Shown: in pieces, positions 55,667 through 63,854 of the stretch
Numbering within the stretch: the stretch's first letter is position 1
How the letters are laid out: every line of letters starts with the position of its first letter
Assembly (NCBI RefSeq): GCF_000194155.1
Contig: NZ_GL877878.1
Location: 3,725,060 to 3,789,059, forward strand
DNA from: Saccharopolyspora spinosa NRRL 18395
GTDB lineage: Bacteria; Actinomycetota; Actinomycetes; Mycobacteriales; Pseudonocardiaceae
Direction of reading: 5' to 3'
DNA length: 64,000 bases
The notes under the pieces: generated by a model
Told to the model about the DNA's origin: nothing
The model's database searches: none
What the model saw: only the letters and a program-made list of their open reading frames with translations
Made by a program: the position numbers and the translations under genes

Positions 55667-55900
55667 CTCTTCCACGCGGGCGGCCGAGACAGCTCTCGCC
55701 GTCCCTCCCTTTTGACCACCCGGGACAGCCGCGCGGTCTGAGGTGGCGCCTTGGACCGGCACGGCTAGCTCTGCGGTCGAACGCCGGGACGACGGGCCGG
55801 GGAGCGGGGATGCTCCGGCGACCCACCCGGCACCGCCAGGTCGTCGTGGGCGGGCGATCACACCCGCCGATGCCCCGCCAGCCTAACCGATATTCCGCGC
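55667..55900 (-). other. Possible small RNA or leader upstream of the terminator
   Basis: The reverse strand from about 55890 to the terminator has local stems (GGCGGG/CCCGCC around TGTGATCG; GGAGC/GCTCC; CGAGA/TCTCG) and a TAGGCT that could serve as -10 near 55883. No protein-like frame is found. It is a candidate only. The remaining 55901-56200 shows nothing else. Confidence 0.3.
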
Positions 55901-56202
55901 CCCGTGGAGCGAAACGTGACCCAATGCTCCCGGGCACCACAACCCGCACACCCGACGCAACTCGCCGAACAAGATCGAGGAATTCGCGATCCAACCTGCC
56001 GGAACCGCAGGTCGCTCCACAAAGGACAGCATCGAATTCCGGCCAGCGACAAATGATCTTCGGAGCCGGCGTGGCCGCCCCGCCCGGTTCGACCAGAAAG
56101 GTATTCGAACATTCCGGACATGCATCGAAAAACTAGGTCAAACCGGTCGAAATAAATCGTCGAGCCTGGTCGCGGCCGAGGTGTCATGGTGTTCACACTC
56201 AT

Positions 56203-56231
56203 TTGACACCAAGGTGAGGCTTACCTAGTTT
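56203..56231 (+). promoter_or_regulatory. Iron-regulated promoter with IdeR/DmdR box
   Basis: TTGACA (56203-56208), 17 bases, then TAGTTT (56226-56231) form a good promoter. CAAGGTGAGGCTTACCTAG at 56210-56228 matches the 19-base iron-box consensus TTAGGTTAGGCTAACCTAA at 14 positions and covers the spacer and -10. Iron-loaded IdeR/DmdR1 would therefore block efeUOB, so expression rises in iron starvation. Confidence 0.8.
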
Positions 56232-56268
56232 CTTGATGCCCGTCGATTGCCGGCAGAGGAAGATGCGA

Positions 56269-57114
56269 ATGCTATTCAGCAATGCGTTGATCGGACTGCG
56301 AGAAGGCCTGGAGGCCGTACTCGTGGTGAGCATTCTGGTCGCTTTCCTCGTCCGCACCGAACGCCGCCGCGCGCTGCCGTTGGTCTGGGCCGGGGTCGGC
56401 GTGGCGGTGGCGCTGTCGGTTGGGCTGGGCGCGGTGCTCACCTACACCGCCGCCACGTTGAGCTTCGAGGCCCAGGAGGCCTTCGGCGGGATCGCCTCGA
56501 TCATCGCGGTCGCCTTCGTCACCGGCATGATCTTCTGGATGCGCCGCGCCGGCCGCACCCTGGCGGCCCAACTGCGCGGACAGCTCGACGAGGCGCTGCA
56601 GCTGGGCCCGGTCGCCGTGGCCACCGTGGCCTTCCTGGCGGTCGCACGCGAGGGGATGGAGACCGCGGTGTTCTTCTTCTCCAGCGTGCAGTCCGCCGGC
56701 GGCGGCACCGTTCTGCCGCTGGTCGGGTTCCTGATCGGCATCACGATCTCGATCCTGCTCGGCTGGCTGCTCTACGCCGGGGCGATCAAGGTCAACCTGT
56801 CGAAGTTCTTCACCGTCACCGGCGTGCTGCTGGTCTTCGTCGCCGCCGGGGTCTTCGCCTACGGCGTGCACGACCTGCAGGAGGCCTCGCTGCTGCCCGG
56901 CCTGCACACCCTCGCCTTCGACGTCAGCGCGTACGTCCCGCCGAACTCCTGGTACGGCTCGCTGCTGAAGGGGATCTTCAACTTCTCCCCGGAGACCACG
57001 GTGCTCGAAGCCGTCGTCTGGGTCGGCTACGTCGTGATCGTGCTTCCCCTGTTCCTCCGCCCCCACCGCGGTGCCGCCCGGCCCGTCGAAACCCGCACCG
57101 GAGACGCCAAGTGA
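56269..57114 (+). CDS. efeU: Ferrous iron permease EfeU (FTR1 family)
   Basis: A 281-residue polytopic protein. FSNALIGLREGLEAVLVVSILVAFL carries the REGLE iron-binding motif in the first helix. A second (AREGMETAVFFFSS) follows in the fourth. About seven hydrophobic helices are visible. It imports iron across the cytoplasmic membrane with EfeO and EfeB. Two ATGs (56263 and 56269) are possible; GAGG is eight bases before 56269. Its stop overlaps the GTG of efeO, and an IdeR-type iron box lies 40 bases upstream. Confidence 0.93.
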   Translation: MLFSNALIGLREGLEAVLVVSILVAFLVRTERRRALPLVWAGVGVAVALSVGLGAVLTYTAATLSFEAQEAFGGIASIIAVAFVTGMIFWMRRAGRTLAAQLRGQLDEALQLGPVAVATVAFLAVAREGMETAVFFFSSVQSAGGGTVLPLVGFLIGITISILLGWLLYAGAIKVNLSKFFTVTGVLLVFVAAGVFAYGVHDLQEASLLPGLHTLAFDVSAYVPPNSWYGSLLKGIFNFSPETTVLEAVVWVGYVVIVLPLFLRPHRGAARPVETRTGDAK

Positions 57115-58226
57115 CCACCAACGCCCGCGCCCTGCTACCCGCGCTCGGCGCGATCCTGCTCGCCGCCGGATGCGCCGGGCAACCCGCTGGCGACGCCCCC
57201 GGCGCCATCACCGTGGACGCCTCGGACGACGCCTGCACGCTGTCGGCGACCTCGGCCCCGGCCGGCACGATCCGCTTCGACATCACCAACAAGGGCAGCC
57301 AGGTAACCGAGTTCTACCTCTACGGCGAGGGCGACCGGATCATCAGCGAGGTCGAGAACATCGGCCCCGGCCTCAACCGCCAGCTAGTCGCTGAGGTGCC
57401 GCAGGGCGGCAAGTACACGACCGCGTGCAAGCCCGGCATGCGGGGCGACGGCATCCGCGGCGACTTCACCGTGACCGGCACGGCTGCCGCGCAGGGCGGC
57501 GCCGCGGCGCAGGCCGTCACCGACTACAAGCGCTACGTGGACGAGCAGGCCGATGAGCTCAAGGCCAGGACCACCCAGTTCGTCGCGGCGGTCAAGGCCG
57601 GCGATGTGGCGCAGGCCAAGCAGCTGTACGCCCAGGCCCGGATTCCGTGGGAGCGCATCGAGCCGGTCGCGGAGAGCTTCGGCGACCTGGACCCGCGGAT
57701 GGACGGCCGGGAGGCCGACCTGGAGCCGGGCCAGCAGTTCACCGGCTTCCACCGGCTGGAGAAGGACCTCTGGGTCACCGGACCGCAGCCGGACACCCCG
57801 GCGATCGCCGACCAGCTCCTCGCCGACGTCGACCAGCTCGTGGCGCAGACCCGGACCGTCGAGCTGACCCCGTCGGGAGCCGCCAACGGCGCGAAGGAGC
57901 TGCTCGACGAGGTCGCCACCGGCAAGGTCACCGGTGAGGAAGAGATCTTCTCGCACACCGACCTGTGGGACTTCAAGGCCAATGTGGACGGCGCGAAGCA
58001 GGTGGTCACCGCGCTGCGCCCGGTCCTGGCCGAGAAGGACCCGAAGCTGGTGGCCACCCTTGACGAGAAGTTCGCAGCGGTGGACGCGCTGCTGGCGCGC
58101 TACCAGGTCGGCGACGGGTACCGGCTCTACAACGAGCTGACCCCGGAGCAGGTCAAGGAACTGGCGGCGGCCGTGGACGCGCTGAGCGAGCCGCTGAGCA
58201 AGACCGCCGGCGTGGTGGCTCGATGA
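57111..58226 (+). CDS. efeO: Iron uptake lipoprotein EfeO
   Basis: A 371-residue protein. The N-terminal signal LLPALGAILLAAGCAGQ ends in a lipobox Cys. A cupredoxin-like domain follows (ITVDASDDACTLSATSAPAGTIRFDITNKGSQVTEFYLYGEGDRII), then an M75 peptidase-like helical domain with the HxxE motif in QFTGFHRLEKDLW. It binds iron outside the membrane and hands it to EfeU. GTG at 57111 overlaps the efeU stop, and its own stop overlaps the efeB ATG, so the three genes are coupled. Confidence 0.93.
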   Translation: MTTNARALLPALGAILLAAGCAGQPAGDAPGAITVDASDDACTLSATSAPAGTIRFDITNKGSQVTEFYLYGEGDRIISEVENIGPGLNRQLVAEVPQGGKYTTACKPGMRGDGIRGDFTVTGTAAAQGGAAAQAVTDYKRYVDEQADELKARTTQFVAAVKAGDVAQAKQLYAQARIPWERIEPVAESFGDLDPRMDGREADLEPGQQFTGFHRLEKDLWVTGPQPDTPAIADQLLADVDQLVAQTRTVELTPSGAANGAKELLDEVATGKVTGEEEIFSHTDLWDFKANVDGAKQVVTALRPVLAEKDPKLVATLDEKFAAVDALLARYQVGDGYRLYNELTPEQVKELAAAVDALSEPLSKTAGVVAR

Positions 58227-59455
58227 CCGGGGTCTCCCGCCGCCGGCTGTTCGGGCTGGCCGGTGCCGGTGTCGCGGTGGCCGGTGTGGGCACCGGGGCG
58301 GGATACGTCGTGGGCAGTCACGGCGACGAGGCACCGACGGTGCCGTTCCACGGCCCGCACCAGGCGGGCATCACCACCCCGGCCCAGGACCGCATGCACT
58401 TCGTCGCCTTCGACGTGACCACGACCGACCGCGCGGAGCTGGTCGCACTGCTGGCGGAATGGACCCGGGCCGCGGAGCGGATGACCGCCGGGCTGGAGGC
58501 GGTCGAGCACGGCGCGGTCGCCGGGCACGCCGAGGCACCGCCCGGCGACACCGGCGAGGCCCTCGACCTGCCCGCGTCCTCGCTGACGCTGACCATCGGT
58601 TTCGGCCCGTCGCTGTTCGACGGGCGGTTCGGCCTCGCCGACCGGCGTCCCCCGGCGCTGGTCGACCTGCCGCACTTCCCCGCCGACGCCCTCGACCCGG
58701 CGCGCAGCGGCGGAGACCTGTGCGTGCAGGCCTGCGCCAACGATCCGCAGGTCGCGGTGCACGCGGTGCGCAACCTGGCGCGCATCGGATTCGGCAAGGT
58801 CGCGGTGCGCTGGTCGCAGCTCGGGTTCGGCCGGACCTCCACGACCTCGCGATCGCAGAGCACACCGCGCAACCTGTTCGGCTTCAAGGACGGCACGAAC
58901 AACCTCAAGGCCGAGGACACCGAGGAGCTGGACCGGCACGTGTGGGCCCAGCCCGGCGACGGCCCGGAGTGGATGTCCGGCGGCAGCTATCTGGTGGCGC
59001 GGCGGATCCGGATGCACATCGAAACCTGGGACCGGACGTCGCTGGGCGAGCAGGAAACCATCGTCGGCCGCACCAAGGGCAGTGGCGCCCCGCACGGCGG
59101 AGCCGACGAGTTCGACCGGGTCGACCTGCAGGCCCGCGGCGCGGACGGCGAGTTGCGGATCGCGGAGAACTCGCACATCCGACTGGCGGCGCCCGAAACG
59201 CACGGCGGGGCGCGGATGTTGCGCCGAGGCTACAACTTCACCGACGGCTCCGACGGCCTCGGGCGGCTGGACGCCGGGCTGTTCTTCGTGTGCTTCAACC
59301 GAGACCCCCGCTCCCAGTTCATCCCGGTGCAGCGCCTGCTGTCCAAAAAGGACTCGATGATGGAGTACCTGCAGCACAACGGTTCGGCGATCTTTGCCTG
59401 CCCGCCGGGAACCCAACCCGGAGGCCACTGGGGCGAATCCCTGTTCGAATCCTGA
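58223..59455 (+). CDS. efeB: Dye-decolorizing peroxidase EfeB (Tat-exported)
   Basis: A 410-residue DyP peroxidase. The N-terminus SRRRLFGLAGAGVAVAGVG is a twin-arginine signal. The GxxDG motif lies in NLFGFKDGTNNLKAED and the proximal heme His in GGSYLVARRIRMHIE or NSHIRLAAPETHGG. The C-terminus reads FNRDPRSQFIPVQRLLSKKDSMMEYLQHNGSAIFACPPG. It uses heme and peroxide, probably oxidising Fe(II) for EfeU outside the membrane. It ends the efeUOB operon. Confidence 0.93.
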   Translation: MTGVSRRRLFGLAGAGVAVAGVGTGAGYVVGSHGDEAPTVPFHGPHQAGITTPAQDRMHFVAFDVTTTDRAELVALLAEWTRAAERMTAGLEAVEHGAVAGHAEAPPGDTGEALDLPASSLTLTIGFGPSLFDGRFGLADRRPPALVDLPHFPADALDPARSGGDLCVQACANDPQVAVHAVRNLARIGFGKVAVRWSQLGFGRTSTTSRSQSTPRNLFGFKDGTNNLKAEDTEELDRHVWAQPGDGPEWMSGGSYLVARRIRMHIETWDRTSLGEQETIVGRTKGSGAPHGGADEFDRVDLQARGADGELRIAENSHIRLAAPETHGGARMLRRGYNFTDGSDGLGRLDAGLFFVCFNRDPRSQFIPVQRLLSKKDSMMEYLQHNGSAIFACPPGTQPGGHWGESLFES

Positions 59456-59459
59456 CAAC

Positions 59460-59700
59460 GGACGCCGAGCGCCAGAATAGCTCGACTCGTCCCGTTGGGT
59501 CGAAAGCCTCTTGTCCCACCGAGGAACGGGGGCAACCGTGGTCGGCATGAACTGAAGCTGCGGGCTTTGGGGTTGGATGCAGCGACGATTCCGGCCATTC
59601 ACCCGCAGATAGATTTCGGGGACCACGACAATCGAACCTCCGCGGTCTCGCCGGGAGGCCACCCCACCCCTGGAACGCAGGCTGCGGGAGGCTAGGGAAG
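59460..59700 (+). promoter_or_regulatory. Possible structured leader (c-di-AMP/ydaO-like hints)
   Basis: The 250 bases before the small secreted-protein gene carry GAGGAACGGGGGCAACCG and later TTTGGGGTTGGATGCAG, recalling GGGACGGGGGACC- and GGGGTGAATC-type elements of actinobacterial ydaO riboswitches that precede secreted-protein genes. Conservation is partial and I cannot fold it. The region has no gene. Confidence 0.25.
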
Positions 59701-59710
59701 AAGGTCGGCC

Positions 59711-59956
59711 ATGCGTAACAAGTACGCCAGGACGATCGCGGCACTCAGTATCTCGGCGGCACTTGCCGGTGGGGGGTTCGCCATCGGCACGACCGCGAAC
59801 GCCGCCCCCGCCGCCGACAGCTCGACGGTTGCGACAGCCGCCATGCAAGTCCACTCGGCACGCCACTGCTGGTGGGTGCAGGGGAGCCGGCACCACGTCT
59901 GGCACCACGGCTCATGGAGCTGGGCGTCGACGCCAGGCCGCTGGCACTGCCGCTGA
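59711..59956 (+). CDS. Small secreted Trp/His-rich protein
   Basis: An 81-residue protein. It starts MRNKYARTIAALSISAALAGGGFAIGTTANAAPA, a Sec signal with an Ala-x-Ala site near residue 32. The mature part ends ARHCWWVQGSRHHVWHHGSWSWASTPGRWHCR, with six tryptophans, six histidines and two cysteines, which could form a disulfide or bind metal. AAGAAGG lies upstream of the ATG at 59711. I do not recognise the family. A terminator follows at 59974. Its position after efeUOB might link it to metals, but that is speculation. Confidence 0.75.
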   Translation: MRNKYARTIAALSISAALAGGGFAIGTTANAAPAADSSTVATAAMQVHSARHCWWVQGSRHHVWHHGSWSWASTPGRWHCR

Positions 59957-59973
59957 TCATCACTTCGCACTGA

Positions 59974-59997
59974 AGGCCCCCGGAAACCCGGGGGCCT
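59974..59997 (+). terminator. Terminator after the small secreted-protein gene
   Basis: AGGCCCCCGG (59974-59983) and CCGGGGGCCT (59988-59997) pair perfectly over AAAC. It lies 18 bases after the stop codon. A single T follows the stem, so it is stable but without a T-run. Confidence 0.7.
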
Positions 59998-60255
59998 TCG
60001 TCAGCACCGGCCGGAAACCGGGCGCGGCCGACGAGGTCGATGCCGTCGGCCAACCGACCGTCCACATAGGCCCGGTACATGTCGGCGACCGCCCCCGGCA
60101 GCAGGTCGACCACCGCGCCGGCGAACCGCTGGTGGCCAGCAGCGGCAGACAACGCAGCTCGACCCCGGCCATCTCCGCGAGTCCGCCGGCAGCAACGCGC
60201 GTCACCGCATGTCGCGTACCCGGCGGGTGCGACGCGGCGGCGCGATGATGAGCGC

Positions 60256-60735
60256 ATGGACGTCACCGAAGTTCTGCTCCCCGGTGTTGGGCTGCGGTAC
60301 GAGTTCACCACCACCGATGGCCAGCGCATCGGCGTGGTGGCTCGGCGGCGCGGCGACTTCGACTTCGTCGCCTACCCCGGCGATGATCCCGACGATGTCC
60401 GGATGCTGTTCCGGCTCAGCGCGGAAGAGGCCGACGCGGTCACCGAGATCCTGGGCGCCCCGCGGATCGCCGAACGCTTCGCCGATCTGACCCGCGAGGT
60501 GCCGGGCCTCAACGCCGGCCAGGTGGAGGTGACCGCGAGCTCGGCGTTCGACGGCCGCACCCTCGGCGAAACACGCGCACGCACCCGCACCGGCGCGTCG
60601 ATCGTGGCGATCGTGCGCGGCGAGGACGTCATCGCCTCCCCCGCACCGAGCCAGGGGTTGCTGGCCGGGGACATCCTCGTGGTGATCGGCACGCAGCAGG
60701 GCATCACCGGGGTGGAACGCATCCTGGCGGGATGA
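60256..60735 (+). CDS. Cation:proton antiporter regulatory subunit (KhtT-like, TrkA-C domain)
   Basis: A 159-residue cytoplasmic protein. The N-terminal half (MDVTEVLLPGVGLRYEFTTTDGQRIGVVARRRGDFDFVAYPGDDPDDVRMLFRLSAEEADAVTEILG) is typical of KhtT. The C-terminal RCK_C/TrkA-C domain reads LGETRARTRTGASIVAIVRGEDVIASPAPSQGLLAGDILVVIGTQQGITGVERIL. It would gate the adjacent antiporter in response to a nucleotide such as c-di-AMP or to pH. It ends six bases before the antiporter GTG. The 60000-60255 gap upstream holds a weak protein-like reverse frame (VVDLLPGAVADMYRAYVDGRLADGIDLVG) that I cannot identify. Confidence 0.87.
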   Translation: MDVTEVLLPGVGLRYEFTTTDGQRIGVVARRRGDFDFVAYPGDDPDDVRMLFRLSAEEADAVTEILGAPRIAERFADLTREVPGLNAGQVEVTASSAFDGRTLGETRARTRTGASIVAIVRGEDVIASPAPSQGLLAGDILVVIGTQQGITGVERILAG

Positions 60736-60741
60736 ACTGCC

Positions 60742-61887
60742 GTGCACACCTCGATCGCCCTCCTGCTGGAACTGGGGATCGTCCTGATCGTGCTCGGTGC
60801 GATCGGCACGGTGACCCGGCGCTTCGGGGTGTCGCCGATCCCGCTGTACCTGCTGGTGGGGCTGGCGGTGGGCGAGGGCGGCATCGCGCCGCTCCCGGCG
60901 GCCCGCGACTTCGTGGAGCTCGGCGCGTCGATCGGGGTGGTGCTCCTGCTGCTGACCCTCGGCCTGGAGTTCTCCATCGAGGAGTTCACCGTGACGCTGC
61001 GCCAGCACGTCCCGTCCGGGCTGCTGGACATGGTGGTCAACGCCGCGCCGGGCGCGCTGGCCGGGTGGCTGCTCGGGCTGGACGTAACCGGCATCGTGGC
61101 GCTGGCCGGGATCACCTGGGTGTCGTCGTCGACGATCGTGTCCCGGCTGCTGGACGACCTGCACCGGCTGGGCAACCGGGAAACCCCGGCGGTGCTGTCG
61201 ATCCTGCTGCTGGAGGACTTCGCGATGGCGGTGTACCTGCCGATCCTGGCGGTGCTGGCCACCGGCGGCACGGTGCTGCACGGACTGGCGAGCGTCGCGG
61301 TCGCGGTGGGTGTCCTGCTGCTGGCACTGGGTGCGTCGCGGCGCTGGGGGCACCGCGTCGGGCACCTGGTCGAGGACCGCGACACCGAGCAGCTGCTGCT
61401 GCGGATCGTCGGGTTGGCGCTGGTGGTGGCCGCGATCGCGGAGGCGGCCGGCACTTCGGCGGCGGTCGGGGCGTTCCTGGTGGGGCTGGCGCTGACCGGC
61501 CCGTTGGCCGACCGGGTGCGCTCCCTGGTCACGCCGCTGCGGGACCTGTTCGCGGCCGCGTTCTTCCTGGCGATCGGCATCTCCGTGGCCCCGCCCTCGC
61601 TGCTGCCGCTGCTGCCGGTGGCGATCGCGCTGGCCGCCGTGACGGCACTCACCAAGATCGGCACCGGCTGGTACGCGGCGGCCCGCGCCGGGGCGGGGCG
61701 GCGGGGCCGGTTGCGCGCGGGCACAGCGCTGATCGTCCGCGGCGAGTTCTCGATCATCATCGTCAGCCTGGTGACCGTCCACGACGCCCTCCTCGGGCCC
61801 CTGACCACCGGCTACGTCCTGATCCTGGCGGTGGCTGGCCCGCTGATCACCTGGTGGTTCAGCCCACCTGTCCGCCAACCCCCGTGA
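60742..61887 (+). CDS. Cation:proton antiporter (KhtU/Kef type, CPA2)
   Basis: A 381-residue membrane antiporter with about twelve helices. Typical CPA2 stretches are GIVLIVLGAIGTVTRRFGVSPIPLYLLVGLAVGEGG, EFSIEEFTVTLRQHVPSGLLDMVVNAAPGALAGWLLG, LSILLLEDFAMAVYLPILAVLA (the LLEDF motif) and FFLAIGISVAPPSLLPLLPVAIALAAVTALTKIGTGWYA. It would exchange K+ or Na+ for H+. GTG at 60742 follows the regulatory subunit stop directly, so the pair is coupled. Confidence 0.9.
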   Translation: MHTSIALLLELGIVLIVLGAIGTVTRRFGVSPIPLYLLVGLAVGEGGIAPLPAARDFVELGASIGVVLLLLTLGLEFSIEEFTVTLRQHVPSGLLDMVVNAAPGALAGWLLGLDVTGIVALAGITWVSSSTIVSRLLDDLHRLGNRETPAVLSILLLEDFAMAVYLPILAVLATGGTVLHGLASVAVAVGVLLLALGASRRWGHRVGHLVEDRDTEQLLLRIVGLALVVAAIAEAAGTSAAVGAFLVGLALTGPLADRVRSLVTPLRDLFAAAFFLAIGISVAPPSLLPLLPVAIALAAVTALTKIGTGWYAAARAGAGRRGRLRAGTALIVRGEFSIIIVSLVTVHDALLGPLTTGYVLILAVAGPLITWWFSPPVRQPP

Positions 61888-62263
61888 CCCCCGGGCAGGC
61901 CGGTTTGAGCAGGCCGTGCACCGGCTCGGGCTGGCCGGCGATCGTGCGGCCCGGGGCGTCGTGTCGATCTTCGGGGTTACGCTGACCACGGTCTACGGCC
62001 AGACCCGGATCCAGTTCTCGATGCGACGGGATGGTGCCGAAGGTGCCAACCGTGCACCCGAAATGGCGAACCCCGGTGCGCAACATCCTGATCGTCCCGG
62101 CGTTCGCCGACGCACGTAGCCCAGCGCCTGCGGGCTGGCGAGCCCTGGCCACCGACAGGCCCGTGCCGCAGGAAGTCATCACCACCACCGCCTCCATGAG
62201 CGGCTGGCCACGGGCCAGGAGGATCGAAGGGCCGACGATCATCCGCCGACCCGAGCGGACCTA
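61888..62263 (+). other. Intergenic stretch, no identifiable gene
   Basis: Frames such as KVPTVHPKWRTPVRNILIVPAFADARSPAPAGWRALATDRPVPQEVITTTASMSGWP look partly protein-like but match nothing I recognise and have no clear start. It probably belongs to the same decayed segment as the fragment at 62264. Confidence 0.3.
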
Positions 62264-62426
62264 GGTCGGACGCGACGTCGAAAAGGCCGTGCGCGCCTAC
62301 GAAGCCGCGCTGGTCGAAGCCGACGTCGCCGGACGCCCCGCACGACCGGACGAGGAACCGGATCACCTTCGCGAACTGCGGATGCGAATGATCCGGGCAG
62401 CCGAAGCGCTGCCGAGCATCCGCTGA
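62264..62426 (+). pseudogene. Unidentified decayed gene fragment
   Basis: VGRDVEKAVRAYEAALVEADVAGRPARPDEEPDHLRELRMRMIRAAEALPSIR reads like a genuine C-terminal helix ending at a stop at 62424-62426. After it, CAHCNGEREVEAVQAHYGGRSFPELLSGWRLCPRCRGTG shows a CxxC pair in the same frame. No start codon lies in this frame after the preceding TAG. Possibly from a decayed mobile element; family unknown. Confidence 0.4.
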
Positions 62427-62643
62427 CCTCGGGATAAATGCGCCCACTGCAACGGCGAACGCGAAGTCGAGGCCGTCCAAGCCCACTACGGCGGACGCAG
62501 TTTCCCTGAGTTACTCAGCGGCTGGCGCCTCTGTCCCCGGTGCCGGGGCACGGGCCTCACGCTCGCCCTCCCGGCCTCGCCGGAGAGCATTCCTCACTGG
62601 CAGCGAACACGTGGTTGCCCACGGAAGTGGGGGCCTGAAACGT

Positions 62644-62804
62644 GATCCAGGCCATTTGGATCCCACGCCCTTGCCCATAGCCTTCGGCTGCTGGCGCCTG
62701 TGCGGATGGCGGTCACATCCATCTGGCTCACAGGCGCCAGCCCTGGGGCCAACTGGGCTGTCCCATGCCCTCCGGATCGAGGTGGATCCGGCCTCTTGGA
62801 TCCC
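62644..62804. repeat. Inverted repeat flanked by direct repeats
   Basis: A perfect 13-bp inverted repeat, GCTGGCGCCTGTG (62690-62702) and CACAGGCGCCAGC (62729-62741), encloses a nested GGATG/CATCC stem. It is flanked by near-identical direct repeats, GATCCAGGCCATTTGGATCC at 62644 and GATCCGGCCTCTTGGATCCC at 62785. It fills much of the 62427-62904 gap. No gene is seen. Confidence 0.7.
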
Positions 62805-62904
62805 CCGAACGCACAACGGGCGATGCCGTCCTCGCATTAGCTGTCTGGAAAAACTCGCCCGGCAGCAAGCGTTCCCGTGAACACCTGAATCGTGAGGGAC
62901 GTTC

Positions 62905-63717
62905 GTGAATCCGGCGGCTGCTGGCGTTCGGTGGTTCGGCGGGTGGCGGAGCCGAGCGGGATCTCCTGCGGCGGCCGACGATGGACGGGTGGTAGCCGAA
63001 GCGAGCGTGCGGGTGCGCATTGATCCGGAGCTGTGGTTCTTCGCCGCTCCACGGCATCGGGTGGCACGCCTCGACCTGCTCTACGACGGCACCGCGACGG
63101 TCGGGCACATCGCCGAATCGCTGGGCGTTCCCCTCACCGAGGTGGGCCGCTTCCTGATCGACGGCTCGCCCGCAACACCCTCCTTGCAACCGCATCCCGG
63201 CGCAGTGATCGACATCCGGCCCGTCGACCGGCCGCAGTCGTCGCCACCGCGGTTCGTGCTGGACGTGCACCTCGGGAAGTTGGCCCGCCGGCTGCGGCTG
63301 CTCGGCATCGACACCGCCTACCGCAACGATGCCACCGACGACGAGCTGATCCAGCAGGCCGAACGGGAGCGGCGGGTGCTGCTGACCCAGGACCGCGGCA
63401 TCCTGCGCCGCCGGGTTCTGCGGGCAGGGGCCTACGTGCGGGGTGCGGACCCGGCGAGGCAGATGGTCGACGTCGTCGGCCGGTTCGCGCCTCCCCTTGA
63501 GCCGTGGACCCGGTGCACTGCCTGCAACGGCGTCCTGCACCCGGTGTCCAAAGAAGACGTCGAAGACGAGATCGAGCCGGGAACTCGCCGCCACTACGAT
63601 GATTACGCGCGCTGCGAGGACTGCGCGCAGGTGTACTGGCGAGGCGCGCACTCCCGGCGGATCGACGCGATCATCCGGTCCGCACGCGCCGCGCACCCCC
63701 GGCCCGACCAGTGGTGA
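62905..63717 (+). CDS. Mut7-C RNase domain protein with ubiquitin-like N-terminal domain
   Basis: Up to 270 residues. The N-terminal part is a ThiS/Mut7-C ubiquitin fold (SVRVRIDPELWFFAAPRHRVARLDLLYDGTATVGHIAESLGVPLTEVGRFLIDG). The PIN-like Mut7-C nuclease domain follows: FVLDVHLGKLARRLRLLGIDTAYRNDATDDELIQQAERERRVLLTQDRGILRR, with its acidic residues. The zinc ribbon CTACNGVLHPV and CEDCAQVYWRGAHSRRIDAII closes it. It probably cleaves RNA, but the target is unknown. The GTG at 62905 gives a long N-terminus; GTGs near 62991 or 63007 are alternatives. Confidence 0.88.
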   Translation: MNPAAAGVRWFGGWRSRAGSPAAADDGRVVAEASVRVRIDPELWFFAAPRHRVARLDLLYDGTATVGHIAESLGVPLTEVGRFLIDGSPATPSLQPHPGAVIDIRPVDRPQSSPPRFVLDVHLGKLARRLRLLGIDTAYRNDATDDELIQQAERERRVLLTQDRGILRRRVLRAGAYVRGADPARQMVDVVGRFAPPLEPWTRCTACNGVLHPVSKEDVEDEIEPGTRRHYDDYARCEDCAQVYWRGAHSRRIDAIIRSARAAHPRPDQW

Positions 63718-63732
63718 TCACAGTTTCAATTG
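63716..63732. repeat. Half of the TTTCAATTGAAA palindrome at a probable IS border
   Basis: GATCACAGTTTCAATTG is identical to the reverse complement of 48233-48249 and then diverges. The other palindrome half is missing, replaced by GGTGTGGCTCTTTTGAGGGG, which may be the left end of the transposon next to it. Confidence 0.4.
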
Positions 63733-63854
63733 GGTGTGGCTCTTTTGAGGGGAGCTGTGGTCGGGGGGGTTGGGTGGGTGGTGATCATGAAAGGGGGGCT
63801 CCTTCTGGTTACGTTGTGGGTGTCTGACGTCCATCAACGTAAAGAAGGAGCCCT

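Noticed and set aside
55740..55900. A tRNA, SRP RNA or RNase P RNA before the 55.6-kb terminator
   Set aside because: No T-arm/anticodon geometry, no SRP GNAR loop context and no RNase P core strings were found.
56247..57110. The long frame running from 56247 into efeO as one large protein
   Set aside because: The first part is an out-of-frame reading of efeU (GRTRGEHSGRF...), and the true efeO signal peptide begins at the GTG at 57111.
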